Positions 10,171 through 17,943 of a DNA stretch of 64,000 nt are shown here, piece by piece. This DNA is from Saccharothrix saharensis. Its GTDB lineage: Bacteria > Actinomycetota > Actinomycetes > Mycobacteriales > Pseudonocardiaceae. The stretch spans positions 5,839,386 through 5,903,385 of the forward strand of contig NZ_VFPP01000001.1 in the NCBI RefSeq assembly GCF_006716745.1. The letters are read 5' to 3'. Position numbers and translations under genes: made by a program. The notes beneath the pieces are model-generated. The model worked only from the letters and a program-made list of their open reading frames with translations, was not told where the DNA came from and made no database searches. Numbering within the stretch: position 1 is the stretch's first letter; each line of letters starts with the position of its first letter.

Positions 10171-11325
10171 ATGCTGGACTTCCGCCTTGACGAGGAATAC
10201 GAGGCGCTGCGCAAGACCGTCGAGGAGTTCGCGCGCGACGAGGTCGCACCCGTGATCGGCGGGTTCTACGAGCGGGAGGAGTTCCCGTACGAGATCGTCG
10301 CCAAGATGGGGCGGATGGGCCTGTTCGGGCTGCCGTTCCCGGAGGAGTTCGGCGGGATGGGCGGCGACTACTTCGCGCTGTGCCTGGCGTTGGAGGAGCT
10401 GGCGCGGGTCGACTCGTCGGTGGCGATCACGCTGGAGGCGGGCGTGTCGCTGGGCTCGATGCCGTTGTTCCGGTTCGGTTCGGCGGAGCAGAAGGCGTCC
10501 TGGTTGCCGCGGCTGTGCACCGGTGAGGTGCTGGGGGCGTTCGGGCTGACCGAGCCGGGTGGCGGGTCGGACGCGGGTGCGTTGCGCACCACGGCGAAGC
10601 TCGACGGCGACGAGTGGGTGCTCAACGGCACCAAGGCGTTCATCACCAACTCGGGGACCGACATCACCGGGCTGGTGACGGTGGCGGCGGTGACCGGGCG
10701 GCGGGAGAACGGCAAGCCGGAGATCTCGGCGATCATCGTGCCCTCGGGCACGCCGGGGTTCACCGTGTCGCGCAAGTACTCCAAGGTCGGGTGGAACGCG
10801 TCGGACACGCGCGAGCTGTCGTTCCAGGACTGCCGGGTGCCCGCCGCGAACCTGGTCGGCGAGCGGGGGCGCGGGTACGCGCAGTTCCTGCAGACGTTGG
10901 ACGAGGGGCGGGTGGCGATCGCGGCCATCGGCGTCGGGTTGGCGCAGGGGTGCGTGGACGAGTGCCTGCGGTACGCCGGGGAGCGCGAAGCGTTCGGGCA
11001 CAAGATCGGCGAGTACCAGGCGATCCAGTTCAAGATCGCCGAGATGGAGGCGCGGACGCACACGTCGCGGCTGGCGTACTACCAGGCGGCGGCGAAGATG
11101 CTGCGCGGCGAGCCGTTCAAGCGTGAGGCGGCGATCGCCAAGCTCGTGTCGTCGGAGGCGGCGATGGACAACGCCCGGGACGCGACGCAGATCTTCGGTG
11201 GCTACGGCTTCATGAACGAGTACCCGGTGGGCCGCTTCTACCGTGACGCCAAGATCCTGGAGATCGGCGAGGGCACCAGCGAGGTCCAGAAGATGCTGAT
11301 CGCCCGCGACCTGGGCCTCTCCTAA
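10171..11325 (+). CDS. Acyl-CoA dehydrogenase (short/branched-chain type)
   Basis: FAD-dependent acyl-CoA dehydrogenase of 384 aa. It shows the three standard domains: helical N-terminus (LDEEYEALRKTVEEFARDEV), middle beta domain (GAFGLTEPGGGSDAGALRTTA) and C-terminal helices ending QIFGGYGFMNEYPVGRFYRDAK and IGEGTSEVQ. The Glu in IGEGTSE is the usual catalytic base of short/medium/branched-chain enzymes; true isovaleryl-CoA dehydrogenases have Gly or Ala there. The substrate is therefore more likely a short or 2-methyl-branched acyl-CoA, but the accD-accA linkage fits a leucine-type pathway. It starts 3 nt after the alpha subunit stop, in the same operon. Confidence 0.93.
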   Translation: MLDFRLDEEYEALRKTVEEFARDEVAPVIGGFYEREEFPYEIVAKMGRMGLFGLPFPEEFGGMGGDYFALCLALEELARVDSSVAITLEAGVSLGSMPLFRFGSAEQKASWLPRLCTGEVLGAFGLTEPGGGSDAGALRTTAKLDGDEWVLNGTKAFITNSGTDITGLVTVAAVTGRRENGKPEISAIIVPSGTPGFTVSRKYSKVGWNASDTRELSFQDCRVPAANLVGERGRGYAQFLQTLDEGRVAIAAIGVGLAQGCVDECLRYAGEREAFGHKIGEYQAIQFKIAEMEARTHTSRLAYYQAAAKMLRGEPFKREAAIAKLVSSEAAMDNARDATQIFGGYGFMNEYPVGRFYRDAKILEIGEGTSEVQKMLIARDLGLS

Positions 11326-11332
11326 CCCCCAC

Positions 11333-11475
11333 GCGAGTGTCGAACCTCCAGGTCCCGAGTGTCGAACCTCCAGGACCCCCGAATTCAACGTTCAGGTCAG
11401 TGGCCGGCCGTTCCGAACGTAGAACTCGGGGGTCCTGAGCGTTCGACACTCGGGACCTGAGTGTTCGACACTCGC
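11333..11475. repeat. Intergenic repeat, member 2: long imperfect hairpin between convergent genes
   Basis: Left arm 11333 to about 11396 (two units with core GAGTGTCGAACCTCCAGG, then CCGAATTCAACGTTCAG) pairs with the right arm about 11409-11475, which carries the same units inverted. The arms are roughly 65 nt and mostly complementary. It fills the gap between the dehydrogenase stop and the convergent enoyl-CoA hydratase stop and probably acts as a two-way terminator. Confidence 0.8.
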
Positions 11476-11482
11476 GGGGGGA

Positions 11483-12238
11483 TTAGGGGCGGTGGTGGCG
11501 GCCGGGGGTGGAGTGGAAGCGGCGGAGGCCTTGTTCGACCTCGGTCAGGGAGATCTCGCCGTGGCGCAGTTCGTTGGCCAGGGCGTCGGACTCCGGCAGG
11601 GACTCCTGCTCCAGGACGGAGAGGCGGTCGTGGCGCAGGCACAGCTGGGGGAACGCGGCCAGTTCCAGGGCCAGGGACTCGGCGGCGGAACGCGAGGTGC
11701 CCGGCGGCACGACGCGGTTGGCCAGGCCGATGGCCAGGGCTTCGTCGGCCAGGACCGGGCGGCCGGTCAGGATCAGGTCCATGGCGCGGGACGTCCCGAT
11801 CAACCGCGGCAGGCGCACCGTCCCGCCGTCGATCAGCGGCACGCCCCACCGCCGGCAGAACACCCCGAACACCGCGTCCGAGTCCGCCACCCGCAAGTCG
11901 CACCACAGCGCCAGCTCCAGGCCGCCCGCGACCGCGTGACCGGACACCGCGGCGATCACGGGCTTGGAAAGCCGGAGGCGCGTCGGACCCATCGGACCGG
12001 ACGGTGACGCGGGGTCGTTGCTGCGCGGGGTCCCCAACGCCTTCAGGTCCGCACCCGAGCAGAACGTGCCGCCCTCGCCGTGCAGCACGGCCACCGCCGC
12101 CGTCGGGTCCTCGTCGAACTCGCGGAACACCTCGGTCAACGTGTGCGCGGTCGGCCCGTCCACCGCGTTGCGCACGGCCGGCCGGTTCAGCAGCACGGTG
12201 AACACCGGTCCCGACCGCTCCACCCGCACGGCGCTCAC
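11483..12238 (-). CDS. Enoyl-CoA hydratase/isomerase (crotonase) family protein
   Basis: Crotonase-fold enzyme of 251 aa, expected to hydrate 2-enoyl-CoA. The oxyanion segment is EGGTFCSGADLKALG and the second conserved block KPVIAAVSGHAVAGGLELALWCDLR carries the catalytic Glu in GGLELAL. GVPLIDGGTVRLPRLIG follows, where the second Glu of classical hydratases is not obvious, so isomerase or another crotonase activity is possible. The GTG start overlaps the stop of the AidB-like gene by 4 nt, so the two are co-translated. It faces the carboxylase operon but is transcribed toward it. Confidence 0.88.
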   Translation of the reverse strand: MSAVRVERSGPVFTVLLNRPAVRNAVDGPTAHTLTEVFREFDEDPTAAVAVLHGEGGTFCSGADLKALGTPRSNDPASPSGPMGPTRLRLSKPVIAAVSGHAVAGGLELALWCDLRVADSDAVFGVFCRRWGVPLIDGGTVRLPRLIGTSRAMDLILTGRPVLADEALAIGLANRVVPPGTSRSAAESLALELAAFPQLCLRHDRLSVLEQESLPESDALANELRHGEISLTEVEQGLRRFHSTPGRHHRP

Positions 12239-13827
12239 GGCTTCGGCAACCCCCGCTCCACGATCGCACCGAAGTCCACCCCGCGCGGCAGCGTGCCGAA
12301 CGCCACGCCCCAGTCGCCCGACAGCCGCGACGCGCAGAACGCGTCCGCCACCGCCGGGTGCCCGTACCGCACCAGCAACGCCCCCTGCAGCGCCAACGCC
12401 ATGCGCTCAACCAGCCTGCGCGCCCGCACCTCCAGGTCGGTCACGTCGGTCAGCTCCGCCTTGATCCCGTCGACCGCCGCGTCCAGCCGCCGGTCCGCGC
12501 CCCGCGCCGCGTCCAGCTCGCCGAAGAACTCCGCCACCGCCTCCGGTGAACGCCCGAGAGCGCGCAACGCGTCCAGCGCCGCCACGTTCCCCGATCCCTC
12601 CCAGATGGACATCAGCGGCGACTCGCGGAACAGCCGGGGCATCCCCGAGTCCTCGATGTACCCGTTGCCACCCAGGCACTCCAACGCCTCGGCGGCGTGC
12701 GCCGGCGCCCGCTTGCACACCCAGTACTTGCTCACCGCCAGCCCGAGCCTGCTCCGGTTGCCGGCCAGCCACAACGCCACCGTGGTCGCCGCCTCGGACT
12801 CCACCGCGAGGTCCGCCAGCACGTTGCGCATCGCGGGCTGGTCGACCAGGTACGCGCCGAACGCCTTGCGGTGCGCCGCGTGGTGCGTGGCCTGGGTCAG
12901 CCCGAGCCGCATCCCGGACGCCGAGCCGAGCACGCAGTCCAGCCGGGTCATGTTGACCATCTCGATGATGGTCCGCACGCCCTGCCCCTCCTCGCCGACC
13001 AGCCAGCCGACCGCGCCGTCGTACTCCAGCTCCGCGGACGCGTTCGACTTGTTGCCGAGCTTGTCCTTGAGCCGCTGCAGGAACATCGCGTTGCGCGTGC
13101 CGTCGGGCAGCACGCGCGGCAGCACGAAGCACGACAGACCGCCCGGCGCCTGCGCCAGCGTCAGGAACAGGTCCGACATGGGCGCGGAGGTGAACCACTT
13201 GTGCCCGGTCAGCACGTAGTGGTCGGCGACCGGCACGGCCCGCGTGGTGTTCGCCCGCACGTCCGAGCCGCCCTGCTTCTCGGTCATCGACATGCCCGCG
13301 ATCAACCCGCGCTTGGCCGACGGCGCGCGCAGCCCGAAGTCGTACTCCCGTGACGCCAGCAGCGGTTCGTACCGCGCGGCCAGAGCGGGCGTCCGGCGCA
13401 GAGCGGGCACGGCCGCGTACGTCATCGAGATCGGGCAGCCGTGACCCGCCTCGGCCTGGCTCCACACGTAGAACTTGGCCGCGCGGGCGACGTGCGCGCC
13501 GGGCCGGTCGTCCCGCCACGGCGCGGCGTGCAGCCCGTGCGACACCGCGGTCGTCATGAGCTCGTGCCAGGCCGGGTGGAACTCGACCTCGTCGACCCGG
13601 TGCCCGTACCGGTCGTGGGTGTGCAGCACGGGCGGGTGCGCGTTCGCCAAGCGTCCCAGGTCCTGGACGTGCGGCGTGCCCGCGAGGACGCCGAGTTCCC
13701 GCACCTCGGGCTCGGCCCACTCCGCGCCGCCCCGCCGCAGGCCGTCCAGCAGCGCCGGGTCCGCGGCGACGTCGTGGCCGGCCAGCGGCGGGACCTGGTT
13801 GGTCACCTCATGAGTGGCGTGGGTCAT
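12235..13827 (-). CDS. AidB-like acyl-CoA dehydrogenase family protein
   Basis: Flavoprotein of 530 aa, well beyond the 380-400 of ordinary acyl-CoA dehydrogenases and in the AidB size class. Marks are GMSMTEKQGGSDVRANTT in the FAD domain, TGHKWFTSAPMSDLFLTLA, and LECLGGNGYIEDSGMPRLFRE followed by IWEGSGNVAALDALRAL. E. coli AidB belongs to the alkylation response and binds DNA; actinobacterial homologues often sit with fatty-acid genes, as here beside the enoyl-CoA hydratase. Its role here is therefore uncertain. ATG 13827 is the first start. A TetR-like palindrome lies about 16 bp upstream. Confidence 0.87.
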   Translation of the reverse strand: MTHATHEVTNQVPPLAGHDVAADPALLDGLRRGGAEWAEPEVRELGVLAGTPHVQDLGRLANAHPPVLHTHDRYGHRVDEVEFHPAWHELMTTAVSHGLHAAPWRDDRPGAHVARAAKFYVWSQAEAGHGCPISMTYAAVPALRRTPALAARYEPLLASREYDFGLRAPSAKRGLIAGMSMTEKQGGSDVRANTTRAVPVADHYVLTGHKWFTSAPMSDLFLTLAQAPGGLSCFVLPRVLPDGTRNAMFLQRLKDKLGNKSNASAELEYDGAVGWLVGEEGQGVRTIIEMVNMTRLDCVLGSASGMRLGLTQATHHAAHRKAFGAYLVDQPAMRNVLADLAVESEAATTVALWLAGNRSRLGLAVSKYWVCKRAPAHAAEALECLGGNGYIEDSGMPRLFRESPLMSIWEGSGNVAALDALRALGRSPEAVAEFFGELDAARGADRRLDAAVDGIKAELTDVTDLEVRARRLVERMALALQGALLVRYGHPAVADAFCASRLSGDWGVAFGTLPRGVDFGAIVERGLPKP

Positions 13828-13842
13828 AACCTCCTAGAGTAC

Positions 13843-13854
13843 TACCCGTCGGTA
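13843..13854. promoter_or_regulatory. Candidate TetR-type palindrome between aidB-like and tmsA-like genes
   Basis: TACCCGTCGGTA (TACC-N4-GGTA), with a partly symmetric extension to ACTACC...GGTAAC, sits in the 88-bp divergent gap. TTACC/GGTAA palindromes are common TetR sites before acyl-CoA genes, but this copy is short. Confidence 0.35.
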
Positions 13855-13902
13855 ACTTGCGGTCGGGTCAAATTTGGGGGTGCTGATCAAGCTCCGGCGG
13901 CC

Positions 13903-13908
13903 TAACGT
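13903..13908 (+). promoter_or_regulatory. Putative -10 box of a leaderless promoter
   Basis: TAACGT lies 7 nt before the GTG at 13916; no ribosome site precedes that GTG. It supports 13916 rather than TTG 13874 as the start of the flavoprotein gene. Confidence 0.4.
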
Positions 13909-13915
13909 CGGTGCG

Positions 13916-15280
13916 GTGAGCGATCACGCACGGGAGTCCGACCACGAGCGGGCGGTGGCCGCGTTGCGCGGCCAGTACGAGGCGATCCCGGCCGGTGCGC
14001 CGGTGCGCCTGGCCAAGTCGACGTCGAACCTGTTCCGGTTCCGCGCCGACCAGGCCGGCGGGCTGGACGTGGCCCGGTTCGACCGGGTCCTGTCGGTGGA
14101 CGCCGGAGCCCGGACCGCGCAGGTCCAGGGCATGACGACCTACGAGCGCCTGGTGGACGCCACCCTGCCGCACGGCCTCATGCCGCTGGTCGTGCCGCAG
14201 CTCAAGACGATCACGCTGGGCGGCGCGGTGGCGGGCCTGGGCATCGAATCCAGCTCGTTCCGCAACGGCCTGCCGCACGAGTCGGTGCGCGAGCTGGAGG
14301 TGATGACCGGCGACGGCGAGGTGGTCGTGGTGAAGCCGGGCGACGACCTGTTCCGCGGTTTCCCGAACTCCTACGGCACGTTGGGCTACGCGCTCCGGTT
14401 GGACATCGAGCTCGAACCGGTCAAACCGTACGTCCGACTGCGACACGTGCCGTTCGCCGACGCGGCCGAGTGCGCGCGAGTCATCTCGCAGGTCTGCGCG
14501 GACGGTTCCTACCAGGGCGAACCGGTCGACTTCGTGGACGGGACGGTGTTCACCGGCCGCGAGCAGTACCTGACGCTGGCGACCTGGGCCGACACCGCGC
14601 CGTTCACCTCGGACTACACCGGCAACGACATCTACTACCGCTCGATCCAGCGGCGCAGCGTCGACTACCTGACCGTGCGGGACTACCTGTGGCGGTGGGA
14701 CACCGACTGGTTCTGGTGCTCGCGCGCGTTCGGCGTGCAGCACCCGGTCGTGCGGCGGCTCGTGCCCAAGCGGTACCTGCGGTCCGACGTGTACCGCAAG
14801 GTGGTGGCGTGGGACCGGCGGCACAAGCTGTCGGACCGGTTGAGCAAGGCGGTGCAGGAGCCGGTGATCCAGGACGTGGAGATCCCGGTGGACCGGCTCG
14901 CCGAGTTCCTGGACTTCTTCCACCGCGAGATCGGCATCAGCCCGGTGTGGCTGTGCCCGGTGCGGTTGCGGAGCCGGGAGGACGGGCAGAGCGCCGGCTG
15001 GCCGCTGTACCCGATGGACCCGGACGTGCTGTACGTCAACGTCGGCTTCTGGTCGACGGTGTCGCTGCGGCCCGACGAGGAGCTGGGCAGCCGCAACCGG
15101 TTGATCGAGGACAAGGTCACCGAGCTGGGCGGGCACAAGTCGCTGTACTCCGACTCCTACTACGGCGAGGAGGAGTTCTGGGACAACTACAACGGCCCGA
15201 CGTACCGGGATTTGAAGGAGCGGTACGACCCGGCGGGCAGGCTGCCCGATTTGTACGCCAAGTGTGTTCTCCGTAGGTGA
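13916..15280 (+). CDS. tmsA: FAD-binding oxidoreductase of 10-methyl fatty acid synthesis (TmsA/BfaA-like)
   Basis: FAD-linked oxidase of 454 aa. The N-terminal FAD_binding_4 domain shows PVRLAKSTSNLFRFR, VLSVDAGARTAQVQGMTTYERLVDATLPHGLMP and the FAD-contact block ITLGGAVAGLGIESSSFRNG. The family next to a cyclopropane-synthase-type methyltransferase is known to reduce the 10-methylene fatty acyl intermediate to 10-methyl (tuberculostearic) acid: bfaA in Mycobacterium chlorophenolicum and tmsA in other actinobacteria. The methyltransferase follows immediately, which supports the call. I chose GTG 13916 because a -10-like box sits 7 nt before it. The reaction is inferred from family and context. 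Confidence 0.82.
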   Translation: MSDHARESDHERAVAALRGQYEAIPAGAPVRLAKSTSNLFRFRADQAGGLDVARFDRVLSVDAGARTAQVQGMTTYERLVDATLPHGLMPLVVPQLKTITLGGAVAGLGIESSSFRNGLPHESVRELEVMTGDGEVVVVKPGDDLFRGFPNSYGTLGYALRLDIELEPVKPYVRLRHVPFADAAECARVISQVCADGSYQGEPVDFVDGTVFTGREQYLTLATWADTAPFTSDYTGNDIYYRSIQRRSVDYLTVRDYLWRWDTDWFWCSRAFGVQHPVVRRLVPKRYLRSDVYRKVVAWDRRHKLSDRLSKAVQEPVIQDVEIPVDRLAEFLDFFHREIGISPVWLCPVRLRSREDGQSAGWPLYPMDPDVLYVNVGFWSTVSLRPDEELGSRNRLIEDKVTELGGHKSLYSDSYYGEEEFWDNYNGPTYRDLKERYDPAGRLPDLYAKCVLRR

Positions 15281-15294
15281 AGGGAGCCGGGGTC

Positions 15295-16530
15295 ATGCGG
15301 TTGGCGGAGGTGTTCCAGCGGGCGGTCGGAGGCGGCGCGTCCGTGCGGTTCAGCGCGTACGACGGCAGCCACGCGGGGCCGGCCGACGCGGGTGTGAGCA
15401 TCGAGGTGCGCACACCGGAGGCGTTGTCGTACCTGGCATCGGCGCCGGGTGAACTGGGTTTGGCGCGCGCGTACGTGACCGGACACCTGGAGATCATCGG
15501 TGACGTGTACGGCGCGCTGAAGCAGCTGTCCGAGATCTCGTTGCGCGAGGTGCCCTGGGGCGAGCGGCTGGAACTGCTGGCGACGCTCGGGCGCACCAGG
15601 TTGGGCACGAAGATCGAGGTGCCGCCGCAGGAGCGCCGGTTGCGCGGCCTGCGCCACTCCAAGGCGCGCGACCGCGAGGCGATCGCGCACCACTACGACG
15701 TGTCGAACACGTTCTACGAGTGGGTCCTGGGCCCGTCCATGGCGTACACGTGCGCCGTGTACCCGACCGCCGAGTCCACCTTGGAGCAGGCGCAGTTCGC
15801 CAAGCACGACCTGGTGGCGCGCAAGCTCGGGCTCAAGCCGGGGATGCGGTTGCTGGACGTCGGCTGCGGGTGGGGCGGGATGGTCATGCACGCCGCGCGC
15901 GAGTACGGCGTCAAGGCGCTCGGCGTGACGTTGTCGCGCAACCAGGCGGAGTGGGCGCAGAAGGCGATCGTGGAGGCCGGGCTGTCCGACCTGGCCGAGG
16001 TGCGCTACCTCGACTACCGGGACGTGCGGGAGACCGGGTTCGACGCGGTCAGCTCGATCGGCCTGACCGAGCACATCGGCAAGGCCAAGCTGCCCGCGTA
16101 CTTCCGGTCGCTGTACGGCAAGCTCAAGCCCGGCGGGCGGGTGCTCAACCACTGCATCACCCGACCGGACAACAAGCAGCCCGCGCGGACCGGCGGGTTC
16201 ATCAACCGGTACGTGTTCCCGGACGGTGAGCTGGTGGGGCCGGGGCACCTGGTGTCGTTGATGCACGACACCGGGTTCGAGGTGCGGCACGAGGAGAACC
16301 TGCGCGAGCACTACGCCATGACGTTGGCTGCGTGGTGCGAGAACCTGGAGAAGCACTGGGACGACGCGGTGACCGAGGTCGGCCTCGGGCGGGCGCGGGT
16401 GTGGCGGCTGTACCTGGCCGCGTCCCGGTTGGGCTTCGAGCGCAACAACATCCAGTTGCACCAGGTGCTGGGCGTGAAGCTGGACGGCACCACGTCGCAC
16501 ATGCCGTTGCGGCCGGAGTGGGTGGGCTGA
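15295..16530 (+). CDS. tmsB: Fatty-acyl phospholipid methyltransferase, cyclopropane-synthase family (TmsB/BfaB-like)
   Basis: SAM-dependent methyltransferase of 411 aa. After an N-terminal region (VRFSAYDGSH, RAYVTGHLEI) comes the cyclopropane-synthase core: AIAHHYDVSNTFYEWVLGPSMAYTCA, SAM motif LLDVGCGWGGMVMHAA, and SSIGLTEHIGK. In the Tms/Bfa pathway this protein transfers a methyl group to C10 of oleoyl phospholipid to give a 10-methylene product that the neighbouring flavoprotein reduces. ATG 15295 is preceded by GAAGGGAG; an in-frame GTG at 15277 overlapping the previous stop is an alternative. The alternative product, a cyclopropane fatty acid, is less likely given the partner. Confidence 0.85.
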   Translation: MRLAEVFQRAVGGGASVRFSAYDGSHAGPADAGVSIEVRTPEALSYLASAPGELGLARAYVTGHLEIIGDVYGALKQLSEISLREVPWGERLELLATLGRTRLGTKIEVPPQERRLRGLRHSKARDREAIAHHYDVSNTFYEWVLGPSMAYTCAVYPTAESTLEQAQFAKHDLVARKLGLKPGMRLLDVGCGWGGMVMHAAREYGVKALGVTLSRNQAEWAQKAIVEAGLSDLAEVRYLDYRDVRETGFDAVSSIGLTEHIGKAKLPAYFRSLYGKLKPGGRVLNHCITRPDNKQPARTGGFINRYVFPDGELVGPGHLVSLMHDTGFEVRHEENLREHYAMTLAAWCENLEKHWDDAVTEVGLGRARVWRLYLAASRLGFERNNIQLHQVLGVKLDGTTSHMPLRPEWVG

Positions 16531-16561
16531 GCCGACGCGTTCCGGGTGGTGCGGCCGTCGG

Positions 16562-17065
16562 TCACGCCACCCGGAACCGCAGCCGCGTCGCCGGCACCGG
16601 GTCGGTCCTGTCGACCTCGGTGACCGGGCCGTCCGCGACCGAGGCGGCGACCTGCCGCCACAGCGCCGCCGCGCCCACGTTGGCGTGGTCGAAGGTGAGC
16701 GTCCACGTGCCGGGGTGACGGGCGAACAGCGACCGCGCCGCCGCACGGGCCACGCCCCGACGCCGGTGGCCGCGGGCGACGAAGAACTCGGCGACGTTCC
16801 ACGAGCCGTCCTTGTCCACGTCCGCGCGGGCCAGGGCGAACCCGGCGAGCTCGCCGCCCACCTCGATGAAGTAGGCCTCGCGCGCCGGCTCGGTGAAGTA
16901 GTGGTCCAGGTAGGCGTAGGTGAACGTGCCGTGCCTGGTCAGGGGCAGGTCGCGGATCTCGGAGAAGTCGTGCTGGTAGAGCTGCACCAGGTTCGCCAGC
17001 ACCGCTTTGTCCGATTCCGCGACCACCACGAGTTCGACGTCCACTCCTGTGATCCAAGCAGTCAC
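16562..17065 (-). CDS. GNAT-family N-acetyltransferase
   Basis: Acetyltransferase of 167 aa. The core beta strands GELAGFALARADVD and WNVAEFFVARGHRRRGVARAAA include the acetyl-CoA pyrophosphate loop (RGHRRRGVARAA, matching Q/RxxGxG/A). The acceptor is unknown. The GTG start at 17065 overlaps the stop of the HtrA-like protease by 4 nt, so it is probably translated from the protease message. A second GTG, seven codons on, sits too close to its AGGAG to be a better start. Confidence 0.85.
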   Translation of the reverse strand: MTAWITGVDVELVVVAESDKAVLANLVQLYQHDFSEIRDLPLTRHGTFTYAYLDHYFTEPAREAYFIEVGGELAGFALARADVDKDGSWNVAEFFVARGHRRRGVARAAARSLFARHPGTWTLTFDHANVGAAALWRQVAASVADGPVTEVDRTDPVPATRLRFRVA

Positions 17066-17898
17066 GACAACCGGTTCACGATCTGCTGGACCTGGTTCGA
17101 GGGGATGGCGAAGCCGATGCCGACGCTGCCCGCCTCGCCGCCGGCCGACGCGGGCGAGTAGATGGCCGAGTTGATGCCGACGACCTGGCCGGCCGGGTTC
17201 ACCAGCGGCCCGCCCGAGTTGCCCGGGTTGATCGACGCGTCGGTCTGGATCGCCTGGTAGCTGACCGACGAGCCGCGGCGGCCGGTCGTCGTGCCCGGCA
17301 CGGTCACCGTGCGGTCCAGGGCGCTGACGATGCCCGACGTCACGGTGCCCCGCAACCCTTCCGGCGAGCCGATCGCGACGACCTGGTCACCGATCTTCAC
17401 CTGGTCGGAGTCGCCGAACGTCGCGGGCGTCAGCCCGCTCACCCCGGCCGCCTGCACGACCGCCAGGTCGCTGGACGGGTCCGTGCCCACCACCGAGGCG
17501 TCCACCGTGCGGCCGTCGCTCAACGTCACGGTCACCTGCCGCGCGCCGGACACCACGTGGTCGTTGGTCAGGATCCGCCCGTCCGCGGTCAGCACGACCC
17601 CGGAGCCGAGCCCCTGCCCCTGCGCCGTCACCACGTTCACCTGCACCACGCTGGGCAGCACCCGGGCCGCGACCGCCGAGACGTCCTGGGTGGTCGAGGC
17701 GTTCACCGCCACCGGGCCGCTCGCCTGCGCCACCGCGGCCGACGGCGCGTTCAGCGCGCCAACCACCCCGCCGGTGACACCGCCGAACACCGCGGCCGCC
17801 AGCGCCGCCGAGGTCACCACCGCGCCCGTCCGACGTCGCCAGAACGGCGCCCGCTGCTCCACCGACCCGCTCGTGGCGGGGAACTCCTGTGTCGTCAT
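17062..17898 (-). CDS. Trypsin-like serine protease, HtrA/DegP type without PDZ domain
   Basis: Membrane-anchored serine protease of 278 aa. A short cytoplasmic N-terminus with WRRR is followed by one transmembrane segment (about 27-50). The chymotrypsin-fold domain carries the triad His in LTNDHVVSG, Asp in PSSDLAVVQ and Ser in NPGNSGGPLV. HtrA enzymes normally end with one or two PDZ domains; this one stops about 45 residues after the active Ser (VGIGFAIPSNQVQQIVNRLS), so none is present. Likely role: envelope protein quality control or processing. It is followed by the coupled GNAT gene and preceded, after a 45-nt gap, by the GGDEF-EAL gene. Confidence 0.9.
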   Translation of the reverse strand: MTTQEFPATSGSVEQRAPFWRRRTGAVVTSAALAAAVFGGVTGGVVGALNAPSAAVAQASGPVAVNASTTQDVSAVAARVLPSVVQVNVVTAQGQGLGSGVVLTADGRILTNDHVVSGARQVTVTLSDGRTVDASVVGTDPSSDLAVVQAAGVSGLTPATFGDSDQVKIGDQVVAIGSPEGLRGTVTSGIVSALDRTVTVPGTTTGRRGSSVSYQAIQTDASINPGNSGGPLVNPAGQVVGINSAIYSPASAGGEAGSVGIGFAIPSNQVQQIVNRLS

Positions 17899-17943
17899 GG
17901 CTCCAGCGTCGACCCGGAGCCTGTGCCCAGGCTGAGCGGCCGA

